A stretch of 64,000 bases of DNA from Gluconobacter oxydans (GTDB lineage Bacteria; Pseudomonadota; Alphaproteobacteria; Acetobacterales; Acetobacteraceae), in NCBI RefSeq assembly GCF_006539685.1, contig NZ_BJNM01000003.1:124001-188000 (forward strand), written 5' to 3'. Shown piece by piece: positions 47,991 to 55,390 of the stretch; position 1 is the first letter of the stretch, and each line of letters opens with the position of its first letter. The position numbers and the translations under genes are program-made. The notes under the pieces were generated by a model, which did not search any database, had not been told where the DNA came from, and worked only from the letters and a program-made list of their open reading frames with translations.

Positions 47991-48291
47991 ACGTAAAACC
48001 GGATTCGAGGTCCTTGACCTCGTAATCCATGACAGTACCGGTCAGGAACAGGGTCGCCTTGCGATCCACCAGAAGGGTCACGCCCTGATCCTCGATCCGC
48101 TCATCAGTCGGCTCCGGGGCCGTCACGAAATTCATTTCGTAAGACAGTCCCGAGCACCCACGCGTTCCCACGCTGATGCGCAGGAGCTGCCCCTGATGGG
48201 AGCCTGCGTAAAGAGCCTTCAGGCGCCTGGCCGCCTGATCGGACAGGGTCATGAGAGCGGGCAGCAGGCGGCGCGTTGCAACGTCGGACAT
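47935..48291 (-). CDS. sufA: A-type iron-sulfur carrier protein (SufA/ErpA family)
   Basis: A 118-residue A-type carrier that receives Fe-S clusters from SufBCD and passes them to apoproteins. The three conserved cysteines occur in GTRGCSGLSY and the C-terminal GRCGCGESF. It is the last gene of the SUF cluster, 16 bases after sufT on the same strand, which favours the SufA name; ErpA or IscA would be equivalent by sequence. The ATG at 48291 matches the family start; the open frame runs 15 codons further upstream into sufT. Its 3' end overlaps the methyltransferase gene convergently by 56 bases. Confidence 0.92.
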   Translation of the reverse strand: MSDVATRRLLPALMTLSDQAARRLKALYAGSHQGQLLRISVGTRGCSGLSYEMNFVTAPEPTDERIEDQGVTLLVDRKATLFLTGTVMDYEVKDLESGFTFRNPNEKGRCGCGESFHV

Positions 48292-48307
48292 GATGGTTCT
48301 TTCCGGA

Positions 48308-48676
48308 TCAGAACATGTTGAGGGCAAGACGGGCATCGTCGCTCATGCGGCTCATATCCCACGGCGGATCCCAGACGATTTCCACCGTAGCCTGGGTAAC
48401 ACCCGGAACATGGGAAACAACATCGCGCACCATTTCCGGCAGTTCCTGCGCACTGGGGCAGTTAGGCGCCGTCAGCGTCATCTCGATATGGATACGACCG
48501 TCATCATGCAGGTCGATCGCGTAGATCAGACCGAGTTCATAGATGTTGACCGGGATTTCAGGGTCATACACCGTCGCGATGGCAGCGATGACCGCTTCCT
48601 GATCGGGCGCCGTCCCTGTTGCGGGGACAGCAGCTGTATCTTCACTGGTTGTGATATCGGTCATGGCTTCACTCAT
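48308..48676 (-). CDS. sufT: SufT/MIP18-family Fe-S assembly protein (DUF59)
   Basis: A 122-residue protein of the DUF59/MIP18 family, which helps maturation of Fe-S proteins. It shows the family motif DPEIPVNIYELGLIY, the cysteine-containing MTLTAPNCPSAQELPEMV, and EIVWDPPWDMSRMSDDAR. The first 25 residues are Thr/Ala-rich and probably disordered. Its start overlaps the sufS stop by four bases, so it belongs to the SUF operon. Confidence 0.93.
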   Translation of the reverse strand: MSEAMTDITTSEDTAAVPATGTAPDQEAVIAAIATVYDPEIPVNIYELGLIYAIDLHDDGRIHIEMTLTAPNCPSAQELPEMVRDVVSHVPGVTQATVEIVWDPPWDMSRMSDDARLALNMF

Positions 48677-49914
48677 GTGAGCATCATCCGGGCCCGTTCA
48701 AGGCCTTCGATCAGCGCATCGATCTCTTCAGTCGTGGTGTAAATGCCAAAACTGGCGCGCGCGGTGGCATGAACGCCGAGACGTCGCACCAGAGGTTCGG
48801 CACAATGCTGCCCGGCCCGGATGGCAATTCCAAGCTGATCCAGCAACGTTGCCAGATCATGCGGGTGCGCACCGTCCATGACGAAGGAGATCACGCCCCC
48901 GCGCTCTTCAGGCTCGCCCAGAATGCGCAGACTGTTGATCCCACGCATCTTTTCCAGAGCATAAGCGGTCAGCTCAGCTTCATGGCGCGAGGTAGCGTCA
49001 TAGCCGATCTCTTCCACGAAGCGGACAGCCGCCCCCAGACCGATCGTCTCCAGAATGGCGGGCGTACCGGCCTCGAACTTGTGCGGAACATGCGCCCAGG
49101 TGGCACGCTCGAAAGACACGTTCTGGATCATGTCCCCGCCGCCCATGAAAGGCGGCATAATGTCCAGCAGCTCCATCTTCCCCCAGAGCGCCCCGATCCC
49201 CGTGGGGCCATAGAGCTTGTGACCGGTGAAGGTAAAGAAATCCGCTCCAATATCCTGCACGTCGATCTTGCGATGCACCACCGACTGCGAACCATCCAGC
49301 AGGATGCGCGCGCCGTAAGCGTGAGCGATTTCCGTCAGTTTCCGGGCCGGCGTGATCGTTCCCAGCACATTGGACATGTGCGTGACGGCGACAAGCCCCA
49401 CCTTGCCATCGGACAGAAGCGCTTCATAAGCGTCCAGATCAATATCGCCGGCGTCATTGATGGGGGCGACACGCAGTTCGATACCCGCACGATCCCGGAG
49501 CATGAGCCAGGGCACGATATTGGCGTGATGCTCAAGCTCGGAAATCAGAACCGCCTGCCCCCGCTTCAGCATACTGCCGAAACTATGGGCCACGAGGTTG
49601 ATGGCCTCGGTGCTGTTACGGGTGAAAACTATTTCCCGATGATCGGGCGCATTCAGGAGACGGGCCACGTCATGACGGGCGCGCTCATAGGCTTCCGTCG
49701 TGCGCTCGCTCATCCAGTGCAGGCCACGATGGATGTTGGCATACTGGTGATATGCCGCATCCCGCATGGCCTCGATCACGACATCCGGCTTCTGGGAGGA
49801 GGCCGCGCTGTCGAGAAAGACCAGAGGCCGACCATGAACGGTTTCGTTCAGGATCGGGAAATGGGCGCGGATTTTCGGCATATCCATCCCGGTACGGCTG
49901 TCAGCGAGGGTCAT
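48673..49914 (-). CDS. sufS: Cysteine desulfurase SufS
   Basis: A PLP enzyme that takes sulfur from cysteine for Fe-S cluster assembly. The 413-residue group II desulfurase has FLDSAASSQKPDVVI, TEAINLVAHSFG, the PLP lysine in FTFTGHKLYGPTGIG near residue 229, and the catalytic cysteine in IRAGQHCAEPLVRRLG near 370. No sufE or sufU lies in the operon, so the sulfur acceptor partner must be encoded elsewhere or be dispensable. It overlaps sufD and sufT by four bases each. Confidence 0.96.
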   Translation of the reverse strand: MTLADSRTGMDMPKIRAHFPILNETVHGRPLVFLDSAASSQKPDVVIEAMRDAAYHQYANIHRGLHWMSERTTEAYERARHDVARLLNAPDHREIVFTRNSTEAINLVAHSFGSMLKRGQAVLISELEHHANIVPWLMLRDRAGIELRVAPINDAGDIDLDAYEALLSDGKVGLVAVTHMSNVLGTITPARKLTEIAHAYGARILLDGSQSVVHRKIDVQDIGADFFTFTGHKLYGPTGIGALWGKMELLDIMPPFMGGGDMIQNVSFERATWAHVPHKFEAGTPAILETIGLGAAVRFVEEIGYDATSRHEAELTAYALEKMRGINSLRILGEPEERGGVISFVMDGAHPHDLATLLDQLGIAIRAGQHCAEPLVRRLGVHATARASFGIYTTTEEIDALIEGLERARMMLT

Positions 49915-51107
49915 GACGTCATGCTCCGCAGCAGCAGATCACGCAGACCTTCGTCGGAAACCAGATCCAGCGCATCAATCAGGAAAGCGCGCACGAGCAT
50001 GTCCCGCGCATCCGCTTCCGCAATACCGCGGGAGCGCAGATAGAAGAGCTGCTCGTCATCAAGCGCCCCAACAGTCGCGCCGTGGCTACACTTGACGTCG
50101 TCAGCGTAGATTTCCAGCTCGGGCTTGCTGTTGATCTGTGCCTTTTCAGACAGCAGCAGCGCCTGGTTCATCTGATAGCCGTCAGTTTTCTGGGCCACGC
50201 GATCAACAAGGATCTTGCCCTGGAAAACACCCTGCCCGGCCTCGGACAGCACCGTCTTGACGGTCTGGCGCGAGCTTCCATCGGGGGCGGCATGGTGGAT
50301 CATGGACGTCAGGTCGTTCAGGCGCTGACCATCGACGATCTGTACGCCATTCACATGCGCCATGGCGTGAGGTGCGCCCAGTGTCACGACAGCTTCATGA
50401 CGCGCAAGGCTGCTGCCCTGGTTCAGGGTAAAGCTGTCATATTCGCCCTTCTCCGCCACATCGGCCGAAACGATGGCGAGATGCGTGGCGGTCAGGCTCT
50501 CACGCTGCACCTTGACGTGACGCAGGGTTGCCCCCTTGCCTACGACGATATCGAAACGCGGATTGGCGATATAACGCCCCTCACCTGCGCTGACATCGTA
50601 CAGTGTCAGGGACGCGCCGTCTTCCAGCACGATGCGGTGCTGAAGATGCGTCGAAACATCCTGCCCATCGGACAGGCTGACGAGCGTCAGAAGACCAGCA
50701 TCCGTTCCAGCGGGAACACGAATGTCGAGACCTCTTTCACCAAGCGCCGTATTCAGTGTCGCGGAAAACACCCCCTTAAGCGGAGAGACATTTTCCGAAG
50801 CCTGCCGAACTGTTTCTGGCAGGGCCGACAACGTGCTCAGAAGCTGGCCATTGCCATAGACCATGCGGGCGCCCGTTTCAGGCAGAACCAGACGGTCCAG
50901 CAGCGCAGTGGCGGTTTCGGTCGACAGGGGTACAGCCTTCTGCCACGCCGTATCCGCGATCGAACGCAGCGGCGTATAACGCCAGGCTTCGACGCGACGC
51001 GTCGGCAGTCCCGTGTCGGCCAGAGCCGCACCCTGCCCGGCGGCACGCGCAACAAACGCCTCCAGAGCCGGAACAGCGTTCTGCGTCACGGTTGGGGTTC
51101 CGCTCAC
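49911..51107 (-). CDS. sufD: Fe-S cluster assembly scaffold protein SufD
   Basis: SufD pairs with SufB and SufC to form the cluster scaffold. The 398-residue protein has VEAWRYTPLRSIAD, a right-handed beta-helix core and the conserved C-terminal KCSHGATVG-like segment DDVKCSHGATVGALDDEQLF with DARDMLVRAFLIDAL. The start codon is GTG, overlapping the sufC stop in a GTGA. It is embedded in sufBCDS-sufT-sufA. Confidence 0.95.
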   Translation of the reverse strand: MSGTPTVTQNAVPALEAFVARAAGQGAALADTGLPTRRVEAWRYTPLRSIADTAWQKAVPLSTETATALLDRLVLPETGARMVYGNGQLLSTLSALPETVRQASENVSPLKGVFSATLNTALGERGLDIRVPAGTDAGLLTLVSLSDGQDVSTHLQHRIVLEDGASLTLYDVSAGEGRYIANPRFDIVVGKGATLRHVKVQRESLTATHLAIVSADVAEKGEYDSFTLNQGSSLARHEAVVTLGAPHAMAHVNGVQIVDGQRLNDLTSMIHHAAPDGSSRQTVKTVLSEAGQGVFQGKILVDRVAQKTDGYQMNQALLLSEKAQINSKPELEIYADDVKCSHGATVGALDDEQLFYLRSRGIAEADARDMLVRAFLIDALDLVSDEGLRDLLLRSMTS

Positions 51108-51874
51108 GCTGCCGCCTCGAGGAACTGCGTGTAACCCTGCTTCTCAAGCGTCTTGGCGATGTCAGGACCGCCACTATGGATGATGCGACCATGCGCCATG
51201 ACATGCACGCGATCCGGCACGATGTAATCGAGCAGGCGCTGGTGATGGGTGATGACCAGAGCCGAGAAATCCGGGCTGCGCAGGGAATTCACGCCTTCAG
51301 CCACGATGCGCAGGGCATCGATGTCCAGACCGCTGTCCGTCTCGTCAAGAATGGCGAAAGACGGCTGGAGCAGACGCATCTGGAGCACTTCGTTGCGCTT
51401 CTTCTCACCGCCCGAAAAGCCAACATTGACCGCACGCTTTAGCATGTCATCGGACATGGACAGGTGCTTGGTCTCGGCGCGGACAGCCTTGAGGAAGGCC
51501 ACGGCATCCAGTTCGGCTTCACCGCGCGCCCGGCGAACGGCATTCACGGCCGTGCGCAGGAAGTTCGCGTTGTTCACACCCGGCAGTTCAACCGGCGACT
51601 GAAACGCCAGAAACAGACCAAGCGCGGCACGCTCTTCAGGTTCAAGCGCCAGCAGGTCCTGGCCTTTGAACGTGGCGGAACCGCCCGTAACCTCGTAGTC
51701 GTCACGACCGGCCAGCACATAGGACAGCGTGGATTTACCCGAACCGTTCGGCCCCATGATGGCGTGGACTTCGCCCTTGGGCACCTCGAGATCGAGCCCC
51801 TTGAGGATGTCCTTAGGCGTGCCGTCGGCGTCGATGCGGGCCTGAAGACCCTGAATTTTCAGAAAATCGCTCAT
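51104..51874 (-). CDS. sufC: Fe-S cluster assembly ATPase SufC
   Basis: A 256-residue ABC-type ATPase that drives conformational change of the SufBCD scaffold. It has GPNGSGKSTLSYVLAGR, the Q-loop LFLAFQSPVELPGVNN characteristic of SufC, the signature FSGGEKKRNEVLQM, Walker B AILDETDSGLDIDAL and the THHQRLLDYI switch. The ATG at 51874 matches the family; an upstream extension lies inside sufB. One base separates it from the sufB stop. Confidence 0.96.
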   Translation of the reverse strand: MSDFLKIQGLQARIDADGTPKDILKGLDLEVPKGEVHAIMGPNGSGKSTLSYVLAGRDDYEVTGGSATFKGQDLLALEPEERAALGLFLAFQSPVELPGVNNANFLRTAVNAVRRARGEAELDAVAFLKAVRAETKHLSMSDDMLKRAVNVGFSGGEKKRNEVLQMRLLQPSFAILDETDSGLDIDALRIVAEGVNSLRSPDFSALVITHHQRLLDYIVPDRVHVMAHGRIIHSGGPDIAKTLEKQGYTQFLEAAA

Positions 51875-51875
51875 A

Positions 51876-53357
51876 TTAACCCACACTTCCTTCGAGGCTG
51901 ATCTGCAGAAGCTTCTGCGCCTCGACCGCGAATTCCATCGGGAGCTCCTTGAGCACCTCGCGGCAGAAACCATTGACGATCAGACCGACTGCATCTTCTT
52001 CCGACAGGCCGCGCGAACGGCAGTAGAAGAGTTGGTCTTCGGAGATTTTGGACGTGGTCGCTTCATGCTCCACGCGCGCCGTCATGTTGCGGCTTTCGAT
52101 ATAGGGCACCGTATGCGCGCCGCACTGGTCGCCGATCAGAAGGCTGTCGCACTGCGTGAAGTTGCGTGCGTTGCGCGCCTTCGGCTGCATGCGGACCAGA
52201 CCGCGATAGGTGCTGTCGGAGTGCCCGGCGGAGATGGTCTTGGCGATGATCGTCGAGCGCGTGTTCGGCGCCAGATGGATCATCTTCGTGCCCGTATCGG
52301 CCTGCTGATGATTGTTGGTCACCGCAACCGAATAGAACTCGCCAACCGATCCCTCACCGGCGAGCACGCAGGACGGATATTTCCACGTAATGGCAGAGCC
52401 GGTTTCGACCTGCGTCCAGGAAATCTTGGACCGCGCGCCCCGGCAGATGCCACGCTTGGTGACGAAATTGTAGATGCCGCCACGGCCTTCATCGTCGCCC
52501 GGATACCAGTTCTGGACGGTGGAATACTTGATCGAGGCGTCTTCCATCGCGACAAGCTCGACCACAGCCGCATGAAGCTGGTTTTCGTCACGCTGCGGCG
52601 CCGTGCAGCCTTCCAGATAGGAGACGGTGGCGCGATCCTCCGCGATGATGAGCGTACGCTCGAACTGTCCCGTATTACGCGCATTGATGCGGAAATAGGT
52701 GGACAGCTCCATTGGGCAACGCACGCCCTCCGGAATGTAGACGAACGAGCCATCCGTGAAGACGGCAGAGTTCAGGGCCGCAAAGAAGTTGTCCGCCACC
52801 GGAACCACCGTGCCCAGATATTTCTGGACCAGTTCGGGATGCTCACGGATGGCGTCGGAGATCGGGCAGAAGATCACCCCGGCTTCGGCAAGCGTCTTGC
52901 GGAAGGTCGTCGCGACGGACACGCTGTCAAAAACGGCATCCACGGCAACGGGCAGACGCTCCTCTGCACCTTCGACACCGGCGAGCAAAGCCTGCTCATG
53001 CAGGGGAATACCCAGCTTGGCGTAGGTCTTGAGCAGCTCGGGATCGACTTCGTCAAGGCTTTTGGGGCCGGGCTTCTTCTTCGGCTGCGCGAAATAATGC
53101 GCATCCTGATAGTCGATCGGCGGATGATGGATATGGGCCCAGGTCGGCTCTTCCATTTCCAGCCACGCGCGAAAGGCCTTCAGGCGCCAGTCCAGCATCC
53201 ACTGCGGCTCACCCTTGCGCTCGGAGATCAGGCGAACCGTCTCCTCGTTGAGGCCCTTGGGCGCGATATCCATCTCGATATCGGTCTCGAAACCCCATTC
53301 GTAGCTGGATTTCGCGAGCTTTTCGACTGTCTCGCGGGTTTCCGTCACGGCTGGCAT
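51876..53357 (-). CDS. sufB: Fe-S cluster assembly scaffold protein SufB
   Basis: The main scaffold subunit of the SUF system. The 493-residue protein begins with the usual [20 protein letters not shown], followed by [34 protein letters not shown], the conserved [20 protein letters not shown] and the C-terminal [17 protein letters not shown] region with [21 protein letters not shown] lies nine bases before its ATG. It is the first scaffold gene, 12 bases downstream of the Rrf2 regulator. Confidence 0.97.
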   Translation of the reverse strand: MPAVTETRETVEKLAKSSYEWGFETDIEMDIAPKGLNEETVRLISERKGEPQWMLDWRLKAFRAWLEMEEPTWAHIHHPPIDYQDAHYFAQPKKKPGPKSLDEVDPELLKTYAKLGIPLHEQALLAGVEGAEERLPVAVDAVFDSVSVATTFRKTLAEAGVIFCPISDAIREHPELVQKYLGTVVPVADNFFAALNSAVFTDGSFVYIPEGVRCPMELSTYFRINARNTGQFERTLIIAEDRATVSYLEGCTAPQRDENQLHAAVVELVAMEDASIKYSTVQNWYPGDDEGRGGIYNFVTKRGICRGARSKISWTQVETGSAITWKYPSCVLAGEGSVGEFYSVAVTNNHQQADTGTKMIHLAPNTRSTIIAKTISAGHSDSTYRGLVRMQPKARNARNFTQCDSLLIGDQCGAHTVPYIESRNMTARVEHEATTSKISEDQLFYCRSRGLSEEDAVGLIVNGFCREVLKELPMEFAVEAQKLLQISLEGSVG

Positions 53358-53369
53358 GGTGTGTTGTCC

Positions 53370-53852
53370 TTAACTGACCGCGTCGGTCACGGAAGAAGTC
53401 TCCGCTCCGGCGGGGGCGACAGGTGCAGACGCGGGGCTGCGCCTTGGCAGGCGCTCCGCGTGACGGCCCATATCTGCCAGTGTGATGCTGTTGAGCGTTT
53501 TGAGGATGGCGTCATTCACGACATCCCACTGTCCGGACAGGCCGCACAGCGAACTGTGCTCGCACTCGCGTCCGTCACAGCAGGCCGTGATGGCGATCGG
53601 ACCATCCACAGCAGCAATAACGGTTGCGACCGTCACGGTTTCAAGTTCGCTGGAAAGACGGTATCCGCCGCGGGCGCCACGATGGGACAGAACCAGGCCA
53701 CTGGAGGCCAGTCCCTTGAGAAGCTTGGCGACGGTCGGTTCAGGAACGCCGGTTTCCACTGCAAGGGCTGCTGCTGTTGCCAGTCCTTCGTGACGACCGA
53801 GATGGACCAGAAGGACAGTGGCGTAATCGGCCAGTTTTGACAGCCTCAGCAT
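53370..53852 (-). CDS. Rrf2-family Fe-S regulator of the SUF operon (IscR/RSuf type)
   Basis: A 160-residue winged-helix transcription regulator. It has the Rrf2 start MLRLSKLADYATVLLVHLGRH, recognition helix around PEPTVAKLLKGLASSGLV, wing SHRGARGGYRLS, and three cysteines spaced C-x5-C-x5-C (about residues 91, 97, 103), the IscR cluster-binding pattern. It should sense Fe-S status and repress sufBCDS. The C-terminal 35 residues are Pro/Ala-rich. The frame is open 26 codons upstream, but that part covers a likely operator; GTG 53867 is the alternative start. Confidence 0.9.
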   Translation of the reverse strand: MLRLSKLADYATVLLVHLGRHEGLATAAALAVETGVPEPTVAKLLKGLASSGLVLSHRGARGGYRLSSELETVTVATVIAAVDGPIAITACCDGRECEHSSLCGLSGQWDVVNDAILKTLNSITLADMGRHAERLPRRSPASAPVAPAGAETSSVTDAVS

Positions 53853-53880
53853 CGCTTGCACACTCACATCTTGTTCTAAT

Positions 53881-53901
53881 TCAAGACTTGCTAAGTCCTG
53901 A
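53881..53901. promoter_or_regulatory. Putative Rrf2/IscR operator upstream of the SUF operon
   Basis: TCAAGACTT-GCT-AAGTCCTGA is a 21-base palindrome with one mismatch among nine pairs. It is centred about 40 bases upstream of the regulator's ATG. An isolated TCAAGACTT half-site recurs at about 53944-53952. Position and symmetry fit an autoregulatory site for the Rrf2 protein; binding is inferred. Confidence 0.55.
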
Positions 53902-53972
53902 TTTGTTCCAAATGACCCAATCCCGGGCAAAGGTCAAGACTTCTGTATCCCCCCGTCTCCGGACATGGAATG

Positions 53973-55262
53973 TTACACGCCAAAAAACAGTCGGGAAACG
54001 CCGTCGAGCGCCGCTCCGGCAAGAAAACCGACAACGGTGCCATTTATGCGGATATAGGCCAGATCCCGCCCCACCCGCGACTCCAGCCGGGCCGCCAGAT
54101 CATTACCATCCCAGCCCGCCATGACAGCCGCGATAAACCCCGAGAGCTTTTCACGCAGGCCAGGCAGGATCCGCTGGACGGTACTTTCGACAGCCTGATT
54201 AACCTTCAGCCGCAGGGATTCATTGGAGCGCAGGGCACTGGCGAGCTGGACGATGGCCGCATCGATGACGGTGGCGCTCCAGCCATCCTCGCGTCCGCTG
54301 TCTTCCTCAACCATGCGCCGCAGACGCTCCCACAGCTCCGAACTCCATCCCTTGAGGCTGGTATGCGTCAGGACAGACGTGATCGTATCGGCCATGTCCT
54401 TGCGCCGGGCAGGATCGTTTTCAATACGGTCGATCTCACCCCGGACCCAGGTGGTGAACCCGTGCCGCAGTTCCGAGTCCATCGGATCGACCCGCTCGAA
54501 CTCGGCATGCAGCGCCATGAGGACGCGGCTGGCGACCGAACCACCAATGGCCCAGCCCAGAAAACGCCCCCCCTGCTCGCGCACACGTTCTTCCACGAAA
54601 TGACGCAGATCGGACTCACGGGAGGTCACGGTCGTCTTAATGCGCTCCAGCAGGAAGGACAGGACCTCCTGATGCATCTCGCTGTCCACCATCGCCCGCA
54701 TCCCACGCGAAACGAGGGGAGCCATTTCCTCACCATTCAGCAGAACCGGAAGCGCGCGCGAAATGGCAGTCTTGGCGCGCCCGTCTTCCATCCGGTCGAA
54801 CATCAGCGGAATGGCGGAGCGCATGCTGGTGACGAGCGTCTGGCGGTTCGCCGGGTCGTTCAGCATGTCGGCAATCAGGCCGGAGAGGTCGATTTTCGAC
54901 AGGGCACGGCGGACATCGTCCTCCGTGAAGAACTGACCGGAAATGAAGCGCCCCAGCGCCTGGCCGAGCCGTTCTTTCTGCCGCGGCAGAATGGCCGTAT
55001 GGGGAATGGGCAGCCCCAGCGGATGACGGAACAGGGCCGTAACCGCAAACCAGTCAGCAAGACCACCCACAACGCCTGCCCGCGATCCGGCACGCAACAG
55101 GCCGAACGCAAGACTGCCGTCCCCGATATGACGGGCGGCTGCAAGTGTCGTTCCCGCAGCGAGAACACCCATGCCGACGAGCAGGCCGCCGGCCATGAAC
55201 CTGGGCGAGAAACCTGTGGGGCTGGATTTCCGGGAAACGGGTGGGGTCGTGTCCGCGTGCAT
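53973..55262 (-). CDS. DUF445 (YjiN-family) membrane protein
   Basis: A 429-residue DUF445 protein of unknown function. A membrane helix near residues 22-45 (FMAGGLLVGMGVLAAGTTLAAA) is followed by the family signature GLADWFAVTALFRHPLGLPIPHTAILPR (in part: ADWFAVTALFRHPLG). A long helical, amphipathic middle and a C-terminal hydrophobic segment (INGTVVGFLAGAALDGVSRL) follow, also with the typical RINGTVVGFLAG motif. The start ATG 55262 follows from the family N-terminus; the frame opens earlier but overlaps the divergent ppc region. A role at the cell envelope is likely but unproven. Confidence 0.88.
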   Translation of the reverse strand: MHADTTPPVSRKSSPTGFSPRFMAGGLLVGMGVLAAGTTLAAARHIGDGSLAFGLLRAGSRAGVVGGLADWFAVTALFRHPLGLPIPHTAILPRQKERLGQALGRFISGQFFTEDDVRRALSKIDLSGLIADMLNDPANRQTLVTSMRSAIPLMFDRMEDGRAKTAISRALPVLLNGEEMAPLVSRGMRAMVDSEMHQEVLSFLLERIKTTVTSRESDLRHFVEERVREQGGRFLGWAIGGSVASRVLMALHAEFERVDPMDSELRHGFTTWVRGEIDRIENDPARRKDMADTITSVLTHTSLKGWSSELWERLRRMVEEDSGREDGWSATVIDAAIVQLASALRSNESLRLKVNQAVESTVQRILPGLREKLSGFIAAVMAGWDGNDLAARLESRVGRDLAYIRINGTVVGFLAGAALDGVSRLFFGV

Positions 55263-55390
55263 GAGCGCACCGATAGCATCATCCTGCCGTGCTGTCGCGC
55301 CCAGAGCAAGGTTGCGCTTGATGACAGGGCATGAAAAGTATTGCGCCCCGTCTTCGTCCCATTTTTTCCGCAGAAGCGAGACTGCTCCCG

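Noticed and set aside
53853-53930. Extended N-terminus of the SUF Rrf2 regulator (26 extra residues)
   Set aside because: Rrf2 proteins start at MLRLS-like sequences, and the region contains the likely operator.
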